A DNA stretch of 64,000 nt from positions 579,006 through 643,005 of the forward strand of contig CAMPET010000006.1 in assembly GCA_946803715.1 (NCBI GenBank), written 5' to 3'. Both the position numbers and the translations under genes were made by a program. The DNA is from Beroe ovata. Lineage: Eukaryota; Ctenophora; Nuda; Beroida; Beroidae. Positions 46,301-58,880 of this stretch are shown here, piece after piece. The stretch's first letter is position 1; each line of letters opens with the position of its first letter. The notes beneath the pieces were generated by a model. The model was not told the DNA's origin, did no database searches, and saw only the letters and a program-made list of their open reading frames with translations.

Positions 46301-48807
46301 AATTTTGGGGTATCATTTTCTTTGGTTGTTTGATCATGCTCGGGATTGACAGCGCTTTTTCACTCTGTGAATGCATGATCACTTTCCTCAAGGTAAATAT
46401 GAGCATTCAGCAAAGCATGTACGCCATTCATTGATCAATGATAATAGGTATTTTCACATAAAAATTTTCCTTTTTTCCTTCCAGAAGTTCTTTATACAAT
46501 ATTAACTATGGTGGAATGAATGCTGGACTGCATGTAATGATCTAAAACTTTTCTGGCTCCCTGGCAGAAATTATTTTTCATATGCACTGGCGCCTGACCA
46601 TCGTGACAAGCGGATCCATATCCGTTTCACGCAACATAATGATAAAGTGTCCAGATAACGTAATGATCTGGCTATGATGTGTTCCTCATTCAGTTTAACA
46701 CCTGCTAGGACAGGGTGATTCATGAGAGCCCAGCACTATATGCTAGGCTCGGTCGGTGAGACAGCAGCTTGTGCCTATCTTAACCACTTATTCTGGTCCC
46801 AGGACTGCTGGCTAGGACTACGTTATCGACCTAAAACATGGATCATAGCGATTGGATGTACAGTTGTTGGGTTCCTAGCAGGACTTCCCTACTGTTTCGA
46901 TAGGTAACACTACTCCACAGACATCCCGCTTGTACCATATAATCCCACGTGTGAAAAAGTGACATGTTTTACTAGAAGAAATATAATTTGGTGATTCACT
47001 GATCTACAGCTGATAGATATAGCTGGTCGGATCCATGACTATGACATACATGTGACTCTGATACTATTTCCCCCTGCTGCCGCAGTGGTCTCGTCACTCT
47101 CGATATTGTGGACAGATACATTAACAACTGGGGAATGGTCCTGATCGGAACTCTGGAGTGTTTTGCCGTCGGTTGGGTCTACAAGATCGATGAACAGTAC
47201 GCCCAGGTGAGTGTAACTCGTGTACACACGAGCTGCACGTACCGGTATCACGCTCAGTCGTAGATGTGAAACTAAAGATGTGAAACTAAATATGTTATTG
47301 CTTAACACACATTATGTACATGCAGGTTGGTTGGTTGTCTGTCATCATTTACAATGTCGGATACGTCATTTCCCTGCTTGTCGGTGCAGTACTGGGCGTG
47401 GCACTTCCCTATGACCCGTCAAATCTGGACACTGGTGCTGCGGTAATATATAAGTGTATATAGCTATGCCTAGGATCAGAGCAGCTGCGCACACAATTGT
47501 ATCAGTATGATAGTGCATAGTCCATACTACTAGTCCATACTACTAGTCCATACTAGTCCATACTACTATTATAGTACTACTACTAGTAGTAGTAGAACTA
47601 CAAGTAGTACTGCATGACGTGACAAATTTTTCGGGTATATTCTCCATTATCTAAACCATTTTCAATCCTATTTATAGAATTGACCCTAAACACGAATTAC
47701 ATCAGGTTGGCGTGGGCCTGGGTGTTTTCTTCATCGGGTGGATAGCTTGTACTTGCGTTGCTGTCATTTTGGCCCAATCTAAACCCGACATGACCCTACT
47801 TTCCAAGCTATGGGCTATAATGGGGTATGTTCTGATTGTGATTATAGTCCACCATCTGTCTGGGCGACTTGAATACTTGGTGTGTTTGCTGTGTGTTTGT
47901 GGTGTATCAGTATATGAAGATGCTGCGTGTTTCCTGTGTGTTTCCTGTGTGTTTGCTGCGTGTTTGCTGTGTGTTTGCTGTGTGTTTCAGTTTTTGGTGT
48001 GTTTCCTGTGTGTTTGGAATGTGTTCGATAATATCAAGTCATGAATTCTGTAGGTGGCATGGGGCTGACGATTTGAGGAACAAAGCAAACAACTGTGTGC
48101 GTGACAAGGAGAAGGATGGGGAGTGGACACCTTACTCTCTGAAAATGGAACTCCAGGCCCTTTACAGACACGACTGTTTCTGTGCTGCATTTGGATTCCT
48201 CATCAAATACCTGTCCTATACCCTGCTTCTTGTCATTACTGTCATCAATATCAAGGTACATAGCACTAACAGTAACACTTTCAGAGCGCGTGCGGTATTC
48301 ATACATCATAGTTCATGCGCTTATCCAGTCACCATTCTCCAAAAACAATATACATATACTGATCAGCTGCCCAACCCCCCTCTTGTTGTCTCAGAATGAC
48401 ATTGTGCTGCCATATGAAGGTTACCCGGCACATCTGCTGGTTATTGGTCAACTTATCTTCGCCTTCATGCTCTTCTTGGTTTTAGTGGTTGCCATTTTCC
48501 CCCGAATAATGTACGACCCCTTCAAGTACTCGAACCGTCAGTCAGACATGGACCGACTCATCTGGTAATTCTTATCCGTAGTATTATTGAGCGTTTTCTG
48601 CAAACAGTACTATCCTTTAAAGTACGAGCCTCTGTATATATTGCGAAGCTATCAGTATCAAATCCGTGTACTGATATTCACGCTCTCTCTCTCAGGATGC
48701 TCACGCCGCTTCCCGTGAGAGTGAAGTCGCCCGCAGATTCCGCCCTGAAGATAAGCCAAGTAGCGGCTCAGCCGGCGGCGGAGGAGCCTACTGAACCAAG
48801 CGTTTAG
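43346..48807 (+). CDS. SLC6-like: Sodium-coupled neurotransmitter/amino acid transporter, SLC6 family
   Basis: Plasma-membrane Na-coupled symporter. Exons: 43346-43494, 43715-43858, 43972-44132, 45072-45294, 45391-45494, 45590-45696, 45861-46045, 46277-46392, 46803-46903, 47086-47206, 47326-47442, 47706-47824, 48054-48255, 48395-48564, 48696-48807. Phases agree everywhere except between exon 3 and the 45072 exon, where a boundary is wrong or a small exon in extracellular loop 2 is missed. TM1 carries the family signature [15 protein letters not shown]. Later marks: [85 protein letters not shown]. The C-terminal part has further hydrophobic segments and a cytosolic tail ending EEPTEPSV, which suggests a few TM segments beyond what is typical or a divergent end. 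Substrate cannot be told from sequence. Confidence 0.9.
44133..45071. other. Large intron 3 of the SLC6 gene
   Basis: Mostly AT-rich; no exon that restores phase was found. A missing loop-2 exon may lie here. Confidence 0.35.
47515..47615. repeat. 'ccatactactagt' tandem/palindromic repeat in SLC6 intron
   Basis: Four copies of tccatactactag followed by tagtagtagtagaactac, so the two halves can pair. Within the intron before exon 47706. Confidence 0.7.
47876..48020. repeat. 'tgtgtttgctg/cctg' tandem repeat in SLC6 intron
   Basis: About ten copies of a 10-11 bp unit (tgtgtttcctg or tgtgtttgctg). The Cys-rich frames over it ([10 protein letters not shown]) are artefacts. Confidence 0.85.
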
Positions 48808-49537
48808 AATTTAGTCAATTTCTACTCTGAACTATACGCAATTGCATGCGATGATAGGATCAAAAGTTCTCTTTCGATGCCAAGTGATTTAAATTTCACT
48901 AGAAAGTTGTGGACATAATGATATTCAAGCAGCTGCAGTCTGCAGAACCAATTGTTGAGATAAACTTAAAGATCTTTCATAAAATTCAAAATCCTAACAG
49001 CCACTTTCTTTTAAGTTCAAATCAAGCTTATATTTTTCTATTCCAATTTAAAAGAAGTATTAACTTTAAGCGGAATTAACCATTATTATAATTTAGTTAA
49101 ACTTAAACGTTACTCTTGAGAGTGGTTTTTCGAGTTTTATTTCAAGTCAGCATTAAGAGTAGAAAAGAAAGAGAGAAAGCTTGTTTTATTCTAATACTAT
49201 TACTAACCCTTCTTAATTAAAAAAAGTTTAGTTAAAAATTTACATCTAAAGTTAGATCTAAAGTTAAAGATAAAAGGCTTAAGTTTTGGCGAGATTTTTC
49301 TACTAATCCAGTGCATTAAACTTAAACTTAAAGTTAAATTAAGTTTAAAGTTTTATGAATAGGTTTAAGTTGTACTTATTTTGTATGTGTTATTGTTTTA
49401 CAATAACATCTTTTGATAATTCTTGTACTTATAGTTATACTTAAATAATAAATAGTGATACTCGATTACTCGAAGACCTGTATTGTGCATGTTATTCGAA
49501 TTCGATTTCCAATTTCCATGATTGCATTTGCGAACAA

Positions 49538-49612
49538 CTTGTAAAACTAAAACTTGTAAAACTAAAACTTGTAAAACTAAAACTTGTAAAACTAAAACTT
49601 AGTTTGTAGTTG
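49538..49612. repeat. 16-bp tandem repeat 'cttgtaaaactaaaa'
   Basis: Four perfect or near-perfect copies of aacttgtaaaactaaa plus a partial one. The SFTSFSFTS frame on the minus strand is an artefact. Confidence 0.9.
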
Positions 49613-49654
49613 TACTTGTAGGATTGATCCCTTGAAGATTGTTGCCTGGCGATG

Positions 49655-49805
49655 CTAGGCCCAGCTGACGCGAGCCGCGAAGCGGCGAGCGACAGCGAGA
49701 ATGATTTGCGGCGCGCGCGCGCAATGAAATTCTCGACAGGGGCTATCATCGACAGCCAAGAAGATTGAAGATTGCCTGATTGCGCGGCGCCGAGTGGTGG
49801 GGAAA
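49655..49805. repeat. GC-rich dispersed repeat, copy 1
   Basis: Contains gcgcgcgcgcaatgaaattctcgac, aggggctatcatcgacagcc (overlapping words shown in part). The reverse complement of the 57.55 kb segment repeats these words in the same order, so this is a dispersed element in two orientations. Confidence 0.75.
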
Positions 49806-50567
49806 TTGAAAACCTTACAATTACATAACAAGGACTAGGAGTAACTCTCACTGGTGGAACTTCCACTTTCTACAAGGCGGAACTTCCACTGGGAGTCCTG
49901 GAATTAGAATTTAATCCCGAATCCTGCACTACGAGTATACGACAAAGTCGAGCAACATGACCATCGGGCCATCGGCCCGAGAGTGGAGAGAATCAGGAAT
50001 CTTTGAGCTTGACGAATTAACTTCCAAGGATAGGCTACTAGTACTTGCAACGATAGCATTAGCTATCGGCGTTGCGTTTGAGTTTCGATCATAGGGCCAC
50101 CGGGGGATCACAGTGCAGATTAGTGGAACCTAAATATCAGAATCCGATATAACAAAATCAAGAGATGTTTTAGCTGCAAAATATTTGGTCCTATTCACAA
50201 CATGCAATATGAATATTATCTGCAATTCAATTCTCACTCTCAGTCTCATTTTCACAGATAAAATATTAATAGTATGCAGGTTTTTAAACATAAATTCCGG
50301 ATTCTGAAAGAGATCAATTCTGTCCGACACTAGCCTCACAATTCAGCGACAAATACAATTTATCGAGGAATGTCTTTAAAGATAACGGAAGAGTACGGAA
50401 GATTAGTGATCAAAGATAAAATCAAAGTTTTTGCACTCGCACTCGCAATCCACTTGGTAATTCGCCATTTGGAATTGGCATATTTGACACTATATTTGAC
50501 ACTATAGTTGGAGACTTTATAAACGAATGCTTCACGCAACAGCGCCAGCGGCATGGCAGCAATAAAA

Positions 50568-52370
50568 TCAATAATCGGAATAGTCAATGGTAGCTCTAAG
50601 ATCTTGACAAAGATCTTTATCAATGTGGAGTGATTTGGTCTTGATCCTGATATCTTCCTTGAGGTCTATTTGGTTCCTAATGAGCCCCTTCAGACTGGCT
50701 TCAGATGCCTCCAACTGGGTCTCAAGTGCCTGTAATTGAATCGTAATTAATGAATCGTAATTAAATGATAGCGAACAGAGAGGAGAACGAGATGGTAAAA
50801 TATCAAATGTGAATAGAGAAATATCTAGGAAAGGGTGTGGCAGACAGCTGAGAACACGTCATTCATCAGTATACTTACAGCGATGGACTGTTCGATAAGG
50901 TTCACTTCACTGACTAGTTGGAACTGGGCTGGGTCTCTCGTCAGCTCAACATTTGGGCGCTGGCTCCTCTGAGCCAGTCTTGTGTGAGCCACTTTGAGAG
51001 GAGCCAGTTTAGCCTCTATAGCCTCCTTCAGCTTGCAGATATTACTCTCCATACTCTCGATTTCAGAGTTCACCTAGCGCAGTCAAATATTGATGTACGC
51101 GCTGTTGTGTTCATGTGTTACTATAAACATCCATCTCGAACACATTCATAACAAGAAGGAATCATCAATCATGGCTATCGACAGTGCAAACCTTATCAAG
51201 GTGGAGAGAAAGTCGCTCCTTCGCGTTGAAGCACTCTTCCACCCTCTTCTTGAGAGCGAGATCAACATTCCTGCATTGCGTCAGGAGATCGTTGCAGGTT
51301 TGCTCAATCACACCTCCGATCACAGATCGTAGAGCTACAGAAGCTTGCTTCTCGGACTCTGCCTTCTTGATGTTGGCATCAGAGTAGCTGCTCCAGTCGG
51401 CAGGGGTAACGGAGCTGCAAGTGGAGGGAGTGAGAACGGCGAGGGGGCAATTCTCAGAACATAGTATCAGTATATTACCCACTTAGACATTAGAGGACCG
51501 TACTCACCTAACGAGATCCTGCGTAACGTTCTCAAACAGATGAATGTCAGAGTCTCTGTTATTTAGGGTGTGGCAGGTGTTGTCAATCGAGATGGCGGAC
51601 TTCTTATCAGCCACGTCTTTCTGTAGGAAGTATTTTGCAGATCTTAGTCGTCGGATCTGCTCGATGGTCTGTTCCAGAGTTCGGACCAGTACTGATCGTA
51701 CTCCGTCAATAACTTCCACTTCCTGCGGAGGGGGTCGATTGGGAGCGCTGATCACACAGGATGATAACAGATCACCATTGGACCATCATTGGCATTGATC
51801 CAAAAATTAGCGTATCCATGAAACCCGCTACAAGCTTCTCGTCACTTGCATCACTCACTTTGAGAAGGTTTATCTCGACATCGTCATGCACCATGTCTAT
51901 TCCTTCCCGACCTTCTCTGTATGTCAGACAACTGTTTGTCACGCTTTTTGGGTGCTCAGTTGCATTAAGAGATTTCTCAAGCTTTGCCTTGAACTTCAGT
52001 AGGGTGTCAATCTCATCGTCTACAGCTTGTAGTTGACAGTTTACCTGCGATGATTGTCAACTCATATTCGACAATGAAGCACAATTGGAGCGACTTCACA
52101 TTCTTATTTCTCATGGCATCTCATAACGAAAGTTAAGATCACCTCATCCTTCCAGAAGCTGAGCTCCTTGAGTCGCTGAGCTAGTTTCTTATTCACATCC
52201 TCCTGAGTGAAACGAGTGATCTCGTCTGTTTCATCGGTCAGTCTCTTACTCTCACTCTGCAAGCGTTCGGCACTCGCCCTCTCAATCTCGGCACTGCTGA
52301 AGTTCTTGTTGTTACTCTGCTGCCATTCGAAGGGCGTGTACTTGGGTGCAGCTTTCACCAACTGCGACAT
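50568..52370 (-). CDS. Tektin (axonemal filament protein)
   Basis: Coiled-coil microtubule inner protein of ciliary and flagellar doublets. Six exons keep phase: 52143-52370, 51859-52044, 51508-51722, 51192-51414, 50879-51073, 50568-50729; 402 residues, the usual tektin size. The tektin nonapeptide appears as RPNVELTRD (consensus RPNVELCRD, here Thr for Cys) followed by PAQFQLVSEV. Other family features: FTQEDVNKKLAQRLKELSFW near the N-terminus, RPPPQEVEVIDGVR-type link before the second helix, DWSSYSDANI at the mid-protein Trp, and heptad-rich helices throughout. I cannot assign a subtype among tektins 1-5 confidently. The next gene upstream encodes a THEG-type protein, another axonemal factor. 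Confidence 0.92.
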
Positions 52371-54093
52371 CCTATAGCAGTAGAAAACAAGGATTAGTAC
52401 GCAGATGAACGTGAGATATCATGAAAAGTTGCAAACATTGATTGCGAAAACATCCCAATCTCATTAGTGAGATGACTGGGATAGAGATAGTGTGTGAAAA
52501 CGCCTGAGGCTGACCCCCAGCTGCCAACACATTATAATATCAGATATGTGGCTTCATGTGCGATAGTGAGTTTGTTGCCATAGCAACGGGTTGTTTATCA
52601 GGCACATTATCCTACTGCATGCATCATCTATTGAAATGGGATAATCATGAATCTGAGCTCCCATAACAAGAATCATGATTTAAGAAAACAACAACGTCTA
52701 TAAATAAGATCGATCTTATATTTACAAATAAACTGCTGAACACAATCTTAGGCTTATTCACCCTCAAAATACTCACATTATTACGAATTACAATCTTTAT
52801 CTAACAAATCTAATAAAATCTTTAATGGTGAAACTTTTAATCGGAAGGCAAGTTTACCTGGTGCGGCTAAATTTTAGATTTAAACACTTCAATAAATTAA
52901 TTGCTATCCATCTACTTACAAACCAATAAATAAATCCCAACCTAAGTTAATGAAATGAAACTTGTACAACATAAAGAACACATTTCAACAAACTAATTAC
53001 TTAAAACTCAGGTCACCAGACTGCTAAGCGGGGGTCAGACATGACAAGTGACAAATGTACGATTCGACATACAATGTACACTCTTGAAACAGTGTACTAT
53101 CATGTATAGTAAAATTTCAATTATTCACTAGAAACATGAGTACCTAATGTACAACAGTGATATGTAATAGGACATAAGCAAGGTCATAGGAACCCATCGG
53201 TCAAACCTAGCTAGCCATTATTGTATGAAATGAAATCTGATCTGAAGACTTCACAGCACATTCTGTGGCCAGATTCTTCCCAGTCGTGGTATAATCTATG
53301 GAAATAACTTAATGATATGGTAGATGATGACCTAAGAATTTGGTCGGATTTAACTTAGCTATAGAACTCCAGAAGCGAGTCTCTTTGGAATAGTGATTAT
53401 TCATGTGAATTCTTTGAAATAATCATTATGTTGCCATGTGCCACATTCAGTTATTGACTGCTGCATAGTTTATTGTTATCTTGCACTGTTATATCATGCT
53501 TTACCGCCTACAAACACAAACCATTCAAGTGAGACAGTATATTGCCTTTAGTGAGAACCGTTGCATGTTGATGAATCCACTTCAATTGAGTGTAAAATTG
53601 CACAGAGAAGAAATTCGAAATTTTACTATTCTATACGATATGACGGTTTATATGCAGTTCTATCATTACATTACATATCTGCTGCCTACATAGAAAACTG
53701 GATATTCATGAAATTAATATGAACAATGCCCAGATTTTACAGCAACAACGCAAAACAACAATGCATCGCTAATAATAGACTGCATTATCGATTTTACAAG
53801 AAAATAAAGCGCGTCACTTAGCAACGAAAAAGAGCACAATCAGAGTTTTGTCTTCGCGCGCTACGCGCAAAACTGAAATATATAAAAACTGTGACCGCGT
53901 GTGGCAATGTTGCATGGTGTGCATGGTCAAAAGAGATAATTTCACATGGACGGTGGACACCAAAACCTCCTACATTAGAATAATTGAAGAATGATAATTG
54001 GACAGAGACTTGCTGTGATGATTGTGTATACAATTGAAAAGTAGTGATATGGTTTCTGACCCCTGCATAGCCCGTGAAACAAACCTTTTCCTG
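52371..54093. other. Intergenic region
   Basis: AT-rich, no coding exon recognised. It includes further 'tgtacaatgtac'-like words near 53050-53160. It should hold the tektin promoter and the 3' UTR of the THEG-type gene. Confidence 0.45.
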
Positions 54094-54879
54094 CTAGGCT
54101 GCAGCCCCTGTAGTTTTCTTGGCCCTGACTTTTCGTGGGATTGGCTCAGCAAGATCACAGACTCTCTGAGACGCTTGCGCAGCTTTAGCACCTGACGAGA
54201 CTTTCCATACATTTGGATTTTCCTCCAATTCCTTCCTGTCTTTAGGTCGGGCAAGAGTAGTGATATGAGCCGAGGCTTTAGCTTTCATTGTTTTAGGATT
54301 GACAATACTCTGAACTGGACAAGGAGGCTGGTATGCAGGGTGAGTTTGCTTTTCCTGGGCTAGCTGCTCCACTCTCTGTGAAGCTGCTCCTTTTAGAGCA
54401 GCAGGGCTTATTTTAGAAGAAACCTCACTGTAATCCCAGTCAGAGTTCTCATCTCCCACACACATTTTACGTTTGGGCGTGGCCAGGACTCCTAGCCGCT
54501 CAGTGGCAGAGGCTTTGAGCGCTCCCTTAGACACTACAGTCTGAACTGGACGTCCCTCAACCCACTCCTTGTGAATTGACTTTGCCTTCGCCAGGTGTTC
54601 AATTCCTGTTGATGCGGTGGCCGTTTTGGCACCAGCTGACACTGTCCAAATCGGTGTGGGCCTATCCTGGGCAAATGCAGCGTGGTACGGTTTGGGCTGA
54701 CATAGCTGGTCTAACCTCGGGGATAGGAGAAACTTGGTGGGCGCAGGTTTCTCTTTTACTATCTTAGATTCCGAATACACTGATCTCTTGTCTTCGATGA
54801 AACCAGCTGGTAGTGGCTTCGGTTTTGATAGCTCATTTATCCGCTTGTACTGCTTCGGGGTTGAGAGAGTAGCAGCCAT
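54094..54879 (-). CDS. THEG-like: THEG-type repeat protein (sperm/ciliary microtubule-associated), intronless
   Basis: 261 residues in one exon from the ATG at 54879. The chain is made of about seven divergent repeats of the THEG family pattern: L-A-x-P-K, about 10-15 residues, then V/W-x-V-S-x-G-A-x-x-A-x-A-S-x-R. Examples: RINELSKPKPLPAGF, IWTVSAGAKTATAS, VVSKGALKASATERLGVLATPK, VWKVSSGAKAAQASQRVCDLAEP. The C-terminus is basic (RKVRAKKTTGAAA). Family members sit inside ciliary doublet microtubules or in sperm. Neighbouring tektin on the same strand supports a ciliary role. Subfamily (THEG versus THEGL or SPMAP2) is not resolved. Confidence 0.88.
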   Translation of the reverse strand: MAATLSTPKQYKRINELSKPKPLPAGFIEDKRSVYSESKIVKEKPAPTKFLLSPRLDQLCQPKPYHAAFAQDRPTPIWTVSAGAKTATASTGIEHLAKAKSIHKEWVEGRPVQTVVSKGALKASATERLGVLATPKRKMCVGDENSDWDYSEVSSKISPAALKGAASQRVEQLAQEKQTHPAYQPPCPVQSIVNPKTMKAKASAHITTLARPKDRKELEENPNVWKVSSGAKAAQASQRVCDLAEPIPRKVRAKKTTGAAA

Positions 54880-57400
54880 GGCTAAACTGAAAATCTTGTG
54901 TCAATATGATAGCAGCAAAGACTGGAATAATTGGACGTTTATAATCAGAACAGTCCTGATCGGTACTGAATACAGGTGTATTGCCGGTAAGGAATATGAC
55001 GTGATGATCAGTTAAAAATGTATAGATGTACTATTCAACCCGCGATAATGATTTCCAGTACATACTGGTGAATATTCCAAACTGGTACCAGCTACATACT
55101 GGTGTTTACTACATACAGCTGTCAACTACAAACTGGTGTCAACTACATACTGTGCCGACAGTCAATAGTCACAGAGCAACAACACGGTTTTGTGAGAAGT
55201 TCTAATCGGAATGACCAAGTTTTAGTTTACCAACACTCATCAGGGTATCAACGATCACTCAGCATAATTGAATGCCCAACAAATTCGGGTTGATCATGTC
55301 GGACAAAACGGGGCAGGGAATGCCTTCTTCCACATTTTACCCTCTCTGAAGAGCATCAGAGATAGGGGTCATGAGATCGAATAGCCGGTAGGGGTCCCGG
55401 GTTATTGTGGCCATGCTTGATCGTTATTCCATAAAAACTCAAAGACAGACTTATGACTACCCAGCATAAAATTTCGAAATGCGCTGTCGATGATTGATGA
55501 GCCATCAATAATGATGACTCCCTGCCAGAGGCCAGTGACAACTCAAAGCCACTCTTATCATTCATTGTTGGGCCACATATCACTGTTTCCATTACAGAGC
55601 ACAGAATATGAATACACATATTGTGGAAAACTGCAAGACTCTTGATCACATGTCGACATACTGCAAGTTACTTGGTTAAAGATTGAAATGATTGCTTTAG
55701 ACAACACAACGAATTTTCATCAAGATGTTTTAAAAGTTTATTCTTGCTCACAATTCGCATTGACACGTATCCACACAATATGGACAATTTTGCAGCAGGT
55801 TTAAATGTTTAAGACCTGATGAATATGCAATATAACTGCAACACAAAAGTGTTGGTCACGAGTTTGATATATTCCAGCTTATAAAGGGAACACTTATCAA
55901 CTGTGGTTCTTCCTTCGTATTTAATTACACAACTACAGAAACTGTGAGCAAATCCAACCTGAACCCTGCAGATTCCGTCTAAGCTGATCATAATCAGGAA
56001 TAATAATGAGGAAATAATAATGAGGAAATAATAATGAGGAAATAATAATGAGGAAATAATAATGAGGAAAAGCCTCATCGATTGCTGGGGATCAGAAATG
56101 AATTTTGTCAAGTCTGCATCTATGTATTGTCAATCATGCGACTCTCACAGTCTTACAGCTCACTGTACTGCCCTTTATCCATGAGCCGTGAGCTTAGGCA
56201 TAATGGGGAAACCTCCGACCCAAATACAGGTAACAACATTGGGTAGAAACTTCTCACAACGCACATACTGGAACAGCCACTGTAATCTGTATACTGTATA
56301 CACATGCAGTATACATCCTTTATAGGGTGGACCAACGAATCAAATTACGTTGTCACAAACTTTTCCATTCAAGATCACTCATCATCAACGAAAGTTCGGA
56401 CGTTTTAAGAAGCAATCTTGCAAGGAACGGGAACCAAATTCCAATGAATGCCTCGAGAATATCGGAAATAATTTTCATTTCCATAGAGGACAAAAGGCCG
56501 CGGGAAGCACTCCTTATCCCTAACAGGAACAGATTGGAAATTGAGAAATTGGACAGTTGCATAGTTAATATCGACTATAATCGAGTGTATCACAGAATGT
56601 CCACCATATTCTCTAAAGATGTCCACTGGACATTTCTCTGTGGGAGAGACAGCTCAAACAAGCATGCATTTCCTTGTTTAGCATACCTACATATCATGAA
56701 TGATAAGCACAATTCTGATGACTTCCTATGTAGAAATTTCATTAATGATGGACGAAACAAGCCATCACTGATCTGTATTTTGAACTGACAGCATATTTTG
56801 TTTGATGTAGTAAGAGCAGTTATCAAAAACATCCATACTATGCATGTGGATTGTGGAATAGCAATGAAAGTTCCCTAATTACTCTAGGTACACAATAAAA
56901 AATTGGAGCCTCAATAACTTCTTCCCTTCCCCCGACATCCTGTCCCGTTCTGAGATATCAGATCAATCAAACATTTGGATTTTAGCTTGTTATTTTGTGT
57001 TTACCATACTTATTTGTGCAGTCGACTGTTAAGTAGGGCTTCTGTCCGCTAGAGACATATCTAGAGGCCAAATACTAAATTGGGTAAATTATGGGAGCCA
57101 TCGGATGACTCATTATCATTCTTCAACAGAAACTCAAAAAACGTTAAACGATCAAACAGGAGAACATCCACATATCAAATCAAAGTTATATTGCGCGTTA
57201 ATGCTCCTTCATCAGGTTTTGCGGAGGATTCTTTCGAGCTGACAACAATTTAAGCTGCGCGGCGTAAAAGTACTATGAAAAAGGTCTCGATCCTAAAATT
57301 AATCTCAAAATTTTCAAAAATACTCTGAATATGCACTACATCCCATGGTAATATAATCTATGTTGAATTATTATTGTCTGCACTGATGAGTGATGAGAAC
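54880..57400. other. Gene-poor region
   Basis: No supported gene. A 153-codon plus frame (56327-56788) lacks an ATG-led homologue or splice context. There is a loose 'ctacatactggtg' repeat near 55060-55150 and a five-copy tandem repeat at 55996-56070. Confidence 0.4.
55996..56070. repeat. 14-bp tandem repeat 'gaggaaataataat'
   Basis: Five copies, nearly perfect. Confidence 0.95.
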
Positions 57401-57419
57401 TTAAATTTGATCAAAATAT

Positions 57420-57725
57420 GAATACCGCGCCCGCGCCGCGCGCAATGCAAAAGTCATCATCATCGAATTTGAATAAATACAAAGTTTAAGTAAGTGGTGA
57501 GTGCGCCAGGCCATGGCGCGCTGCACTATTGACTAGTAATTAAAAGAAAAATTGGCTGTCGATGATATAGCCCCTGTCGCGTCGAGAATTCATAAATTGC
57601 GCGCGCGCGCTGGAATTGGAAAATAATCTCAGCTGAGCTGGGTCTTGTAGGATTTCACCCTACCCTTGCGGGGCGGATTGAAAATCGCGCGCACCGACGG
57701 TAGGGTAAAATCCTACAAAGCTGGG
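57420..57725. repeat. GC-rich dispersed repeat, copy 2 (inverted), with terminal hairpin
   Basis: Contains ggctgtcgatgatatagccc, cctgtcgcgtcgagaattc and gcgcgcgcgc, the reverse complement of words in the 49.66-49.8 kb copy. At its right end 'tgtaggatttcaccctacc' (about 57646) pairs with 'ggtagggtaaaatcctaca' (about 57699-57717) as an inverted repeat, MITE-like. Confidence 0.75.
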
Positions 57726-58439
57726 TCTAGGCAAAGGAAGACCAGAAATTTTTTTCAAGTTCTTTTGAAGTATTAGCCAGTACATCATATCATTCATGAA
57801 GAATTTTACAAACGACCACTCGTGGCATTATATGTTTTTTCATGCAATTTTTGTTGATCCAAGGATCTCATCAAATCCAAAATCACTGTCAAGTAGGGTG
57901 TTGCAGTTGCCCCGACCTTGTTCAAAACAGCCAAACCTCTTTGTGGTATAGAGGTTAGATGATTTAAGCATGATACCCAAGTTTTAGCGAGATTCATCAA
58001 TGTTTACCTTCAGCACAAGCTTAATTTTTAAAAATAGCCACGCGCGACAATGCTAGGGCCATATCTTGGCTTTGGAAGGTCCTAGAGACTTGGGAGAACC
58101 GATTTTGATAGGTTTGATCACACCATTAGTGGGGGTAGAACGTGTTAAAATCTCCCAGAAATGCTTTTTAAGACGATTTTGTAAACTAATTTAACATATA
58201 ATAATAAGACGCGCATGAGCGTTAAATAAAAATAGTAATGGGACTTGAATAATGAGCGAAAATAGCCTTTTTGGCTTGAATGCTAATCTTGAATTCCTTC
58301 TATAGACCAATCTACATATAGTCTGCTCATAAAGTCTATAACATATCAAAAAATCAACAATCATCATACCGTCGTCAGGTACCATAGCTTAGTTAGCAAT
58401 TACATTTCTGCTGTTTCGGTAAGGCATGTTGATTATTCT

Positions 58440-58770
58440 CAACGGCCTGTAACATGTTTTGCATGTTTTCCTCTTTGTGTGCTGTGTCAGGATAATCATA
58501 CAATCATGGGGAATCTTGGCACCACGTTCTGTTCCATCATTTACAACCAAGATGCTCTTGATAACATCTTAAGGCCCATGTTTAGCCACAATGAAACCAG
58601 GATTAAGCTTCGGACTCCCAATCATTGACTGTCTAGTTTTAAACTCCTTGTCTAGTTTCATAATGGGTAAAAAAAGGCCGAGAATCTTCTCCAACAAATT
58701 CATATAGATCAAAGTCGTCACTGGACTCTGTTAGAATTGTGGGGAATGTTGGTTTTGCTAATCCNGATCA
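58440..58770 (-). pseudogene. Decayed fragment of a repetitive invertebrate protein family
   Basis: Minus-strand reading gives interrupted protein-like text: PTFPTILTESSDDFDLYEFV, then after stops and shifts ILVVNDGTERGAKIPHDC. The NDGTERG-x-K block resembles the C-terminal part of a widespread uncharacterised repeat-encoded protein of invertebrates. Stops, frameshifts and an ambiguous base at 58765 indicate a dead copy. The family assignment is from memory of the block and is tentative. Confidence 0.35.
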
Positions 58771-58880
58771 TATCATTTAAATGCATACTTGGGAACTAGA
58801 ACCAGTAAACCCAAGATGATACTGACGACTAGTCAATCGCTGAAGCCCTAGAAATATTCATGCCTACTGATGAGCCAGTT

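Larger units (their letters stand above)
48808..50567. other. Convergent intergenic region with tandem and GC-rich repeats
   Basis: Between the SLC6 stop (plus) and tektin stop (minus). AT-rich to about 49440 with many 'taaacttaaa' words; then a 16-bp array and a GC-rich element described separately. A 60-codon minus frame at 49929-50111 has no support. Confidence 0.45.

Noticed and set aside
47869-48053. Cys-rich frame in the SLC6 gene
   Set aside because: It is a translation of a 10-11 bp tandem repeat in an intron.
56327-56788. 153-codon plus-strand frame
   Set aside because: No family resemblance, and overlapping long frames on the other strand suggest chance.
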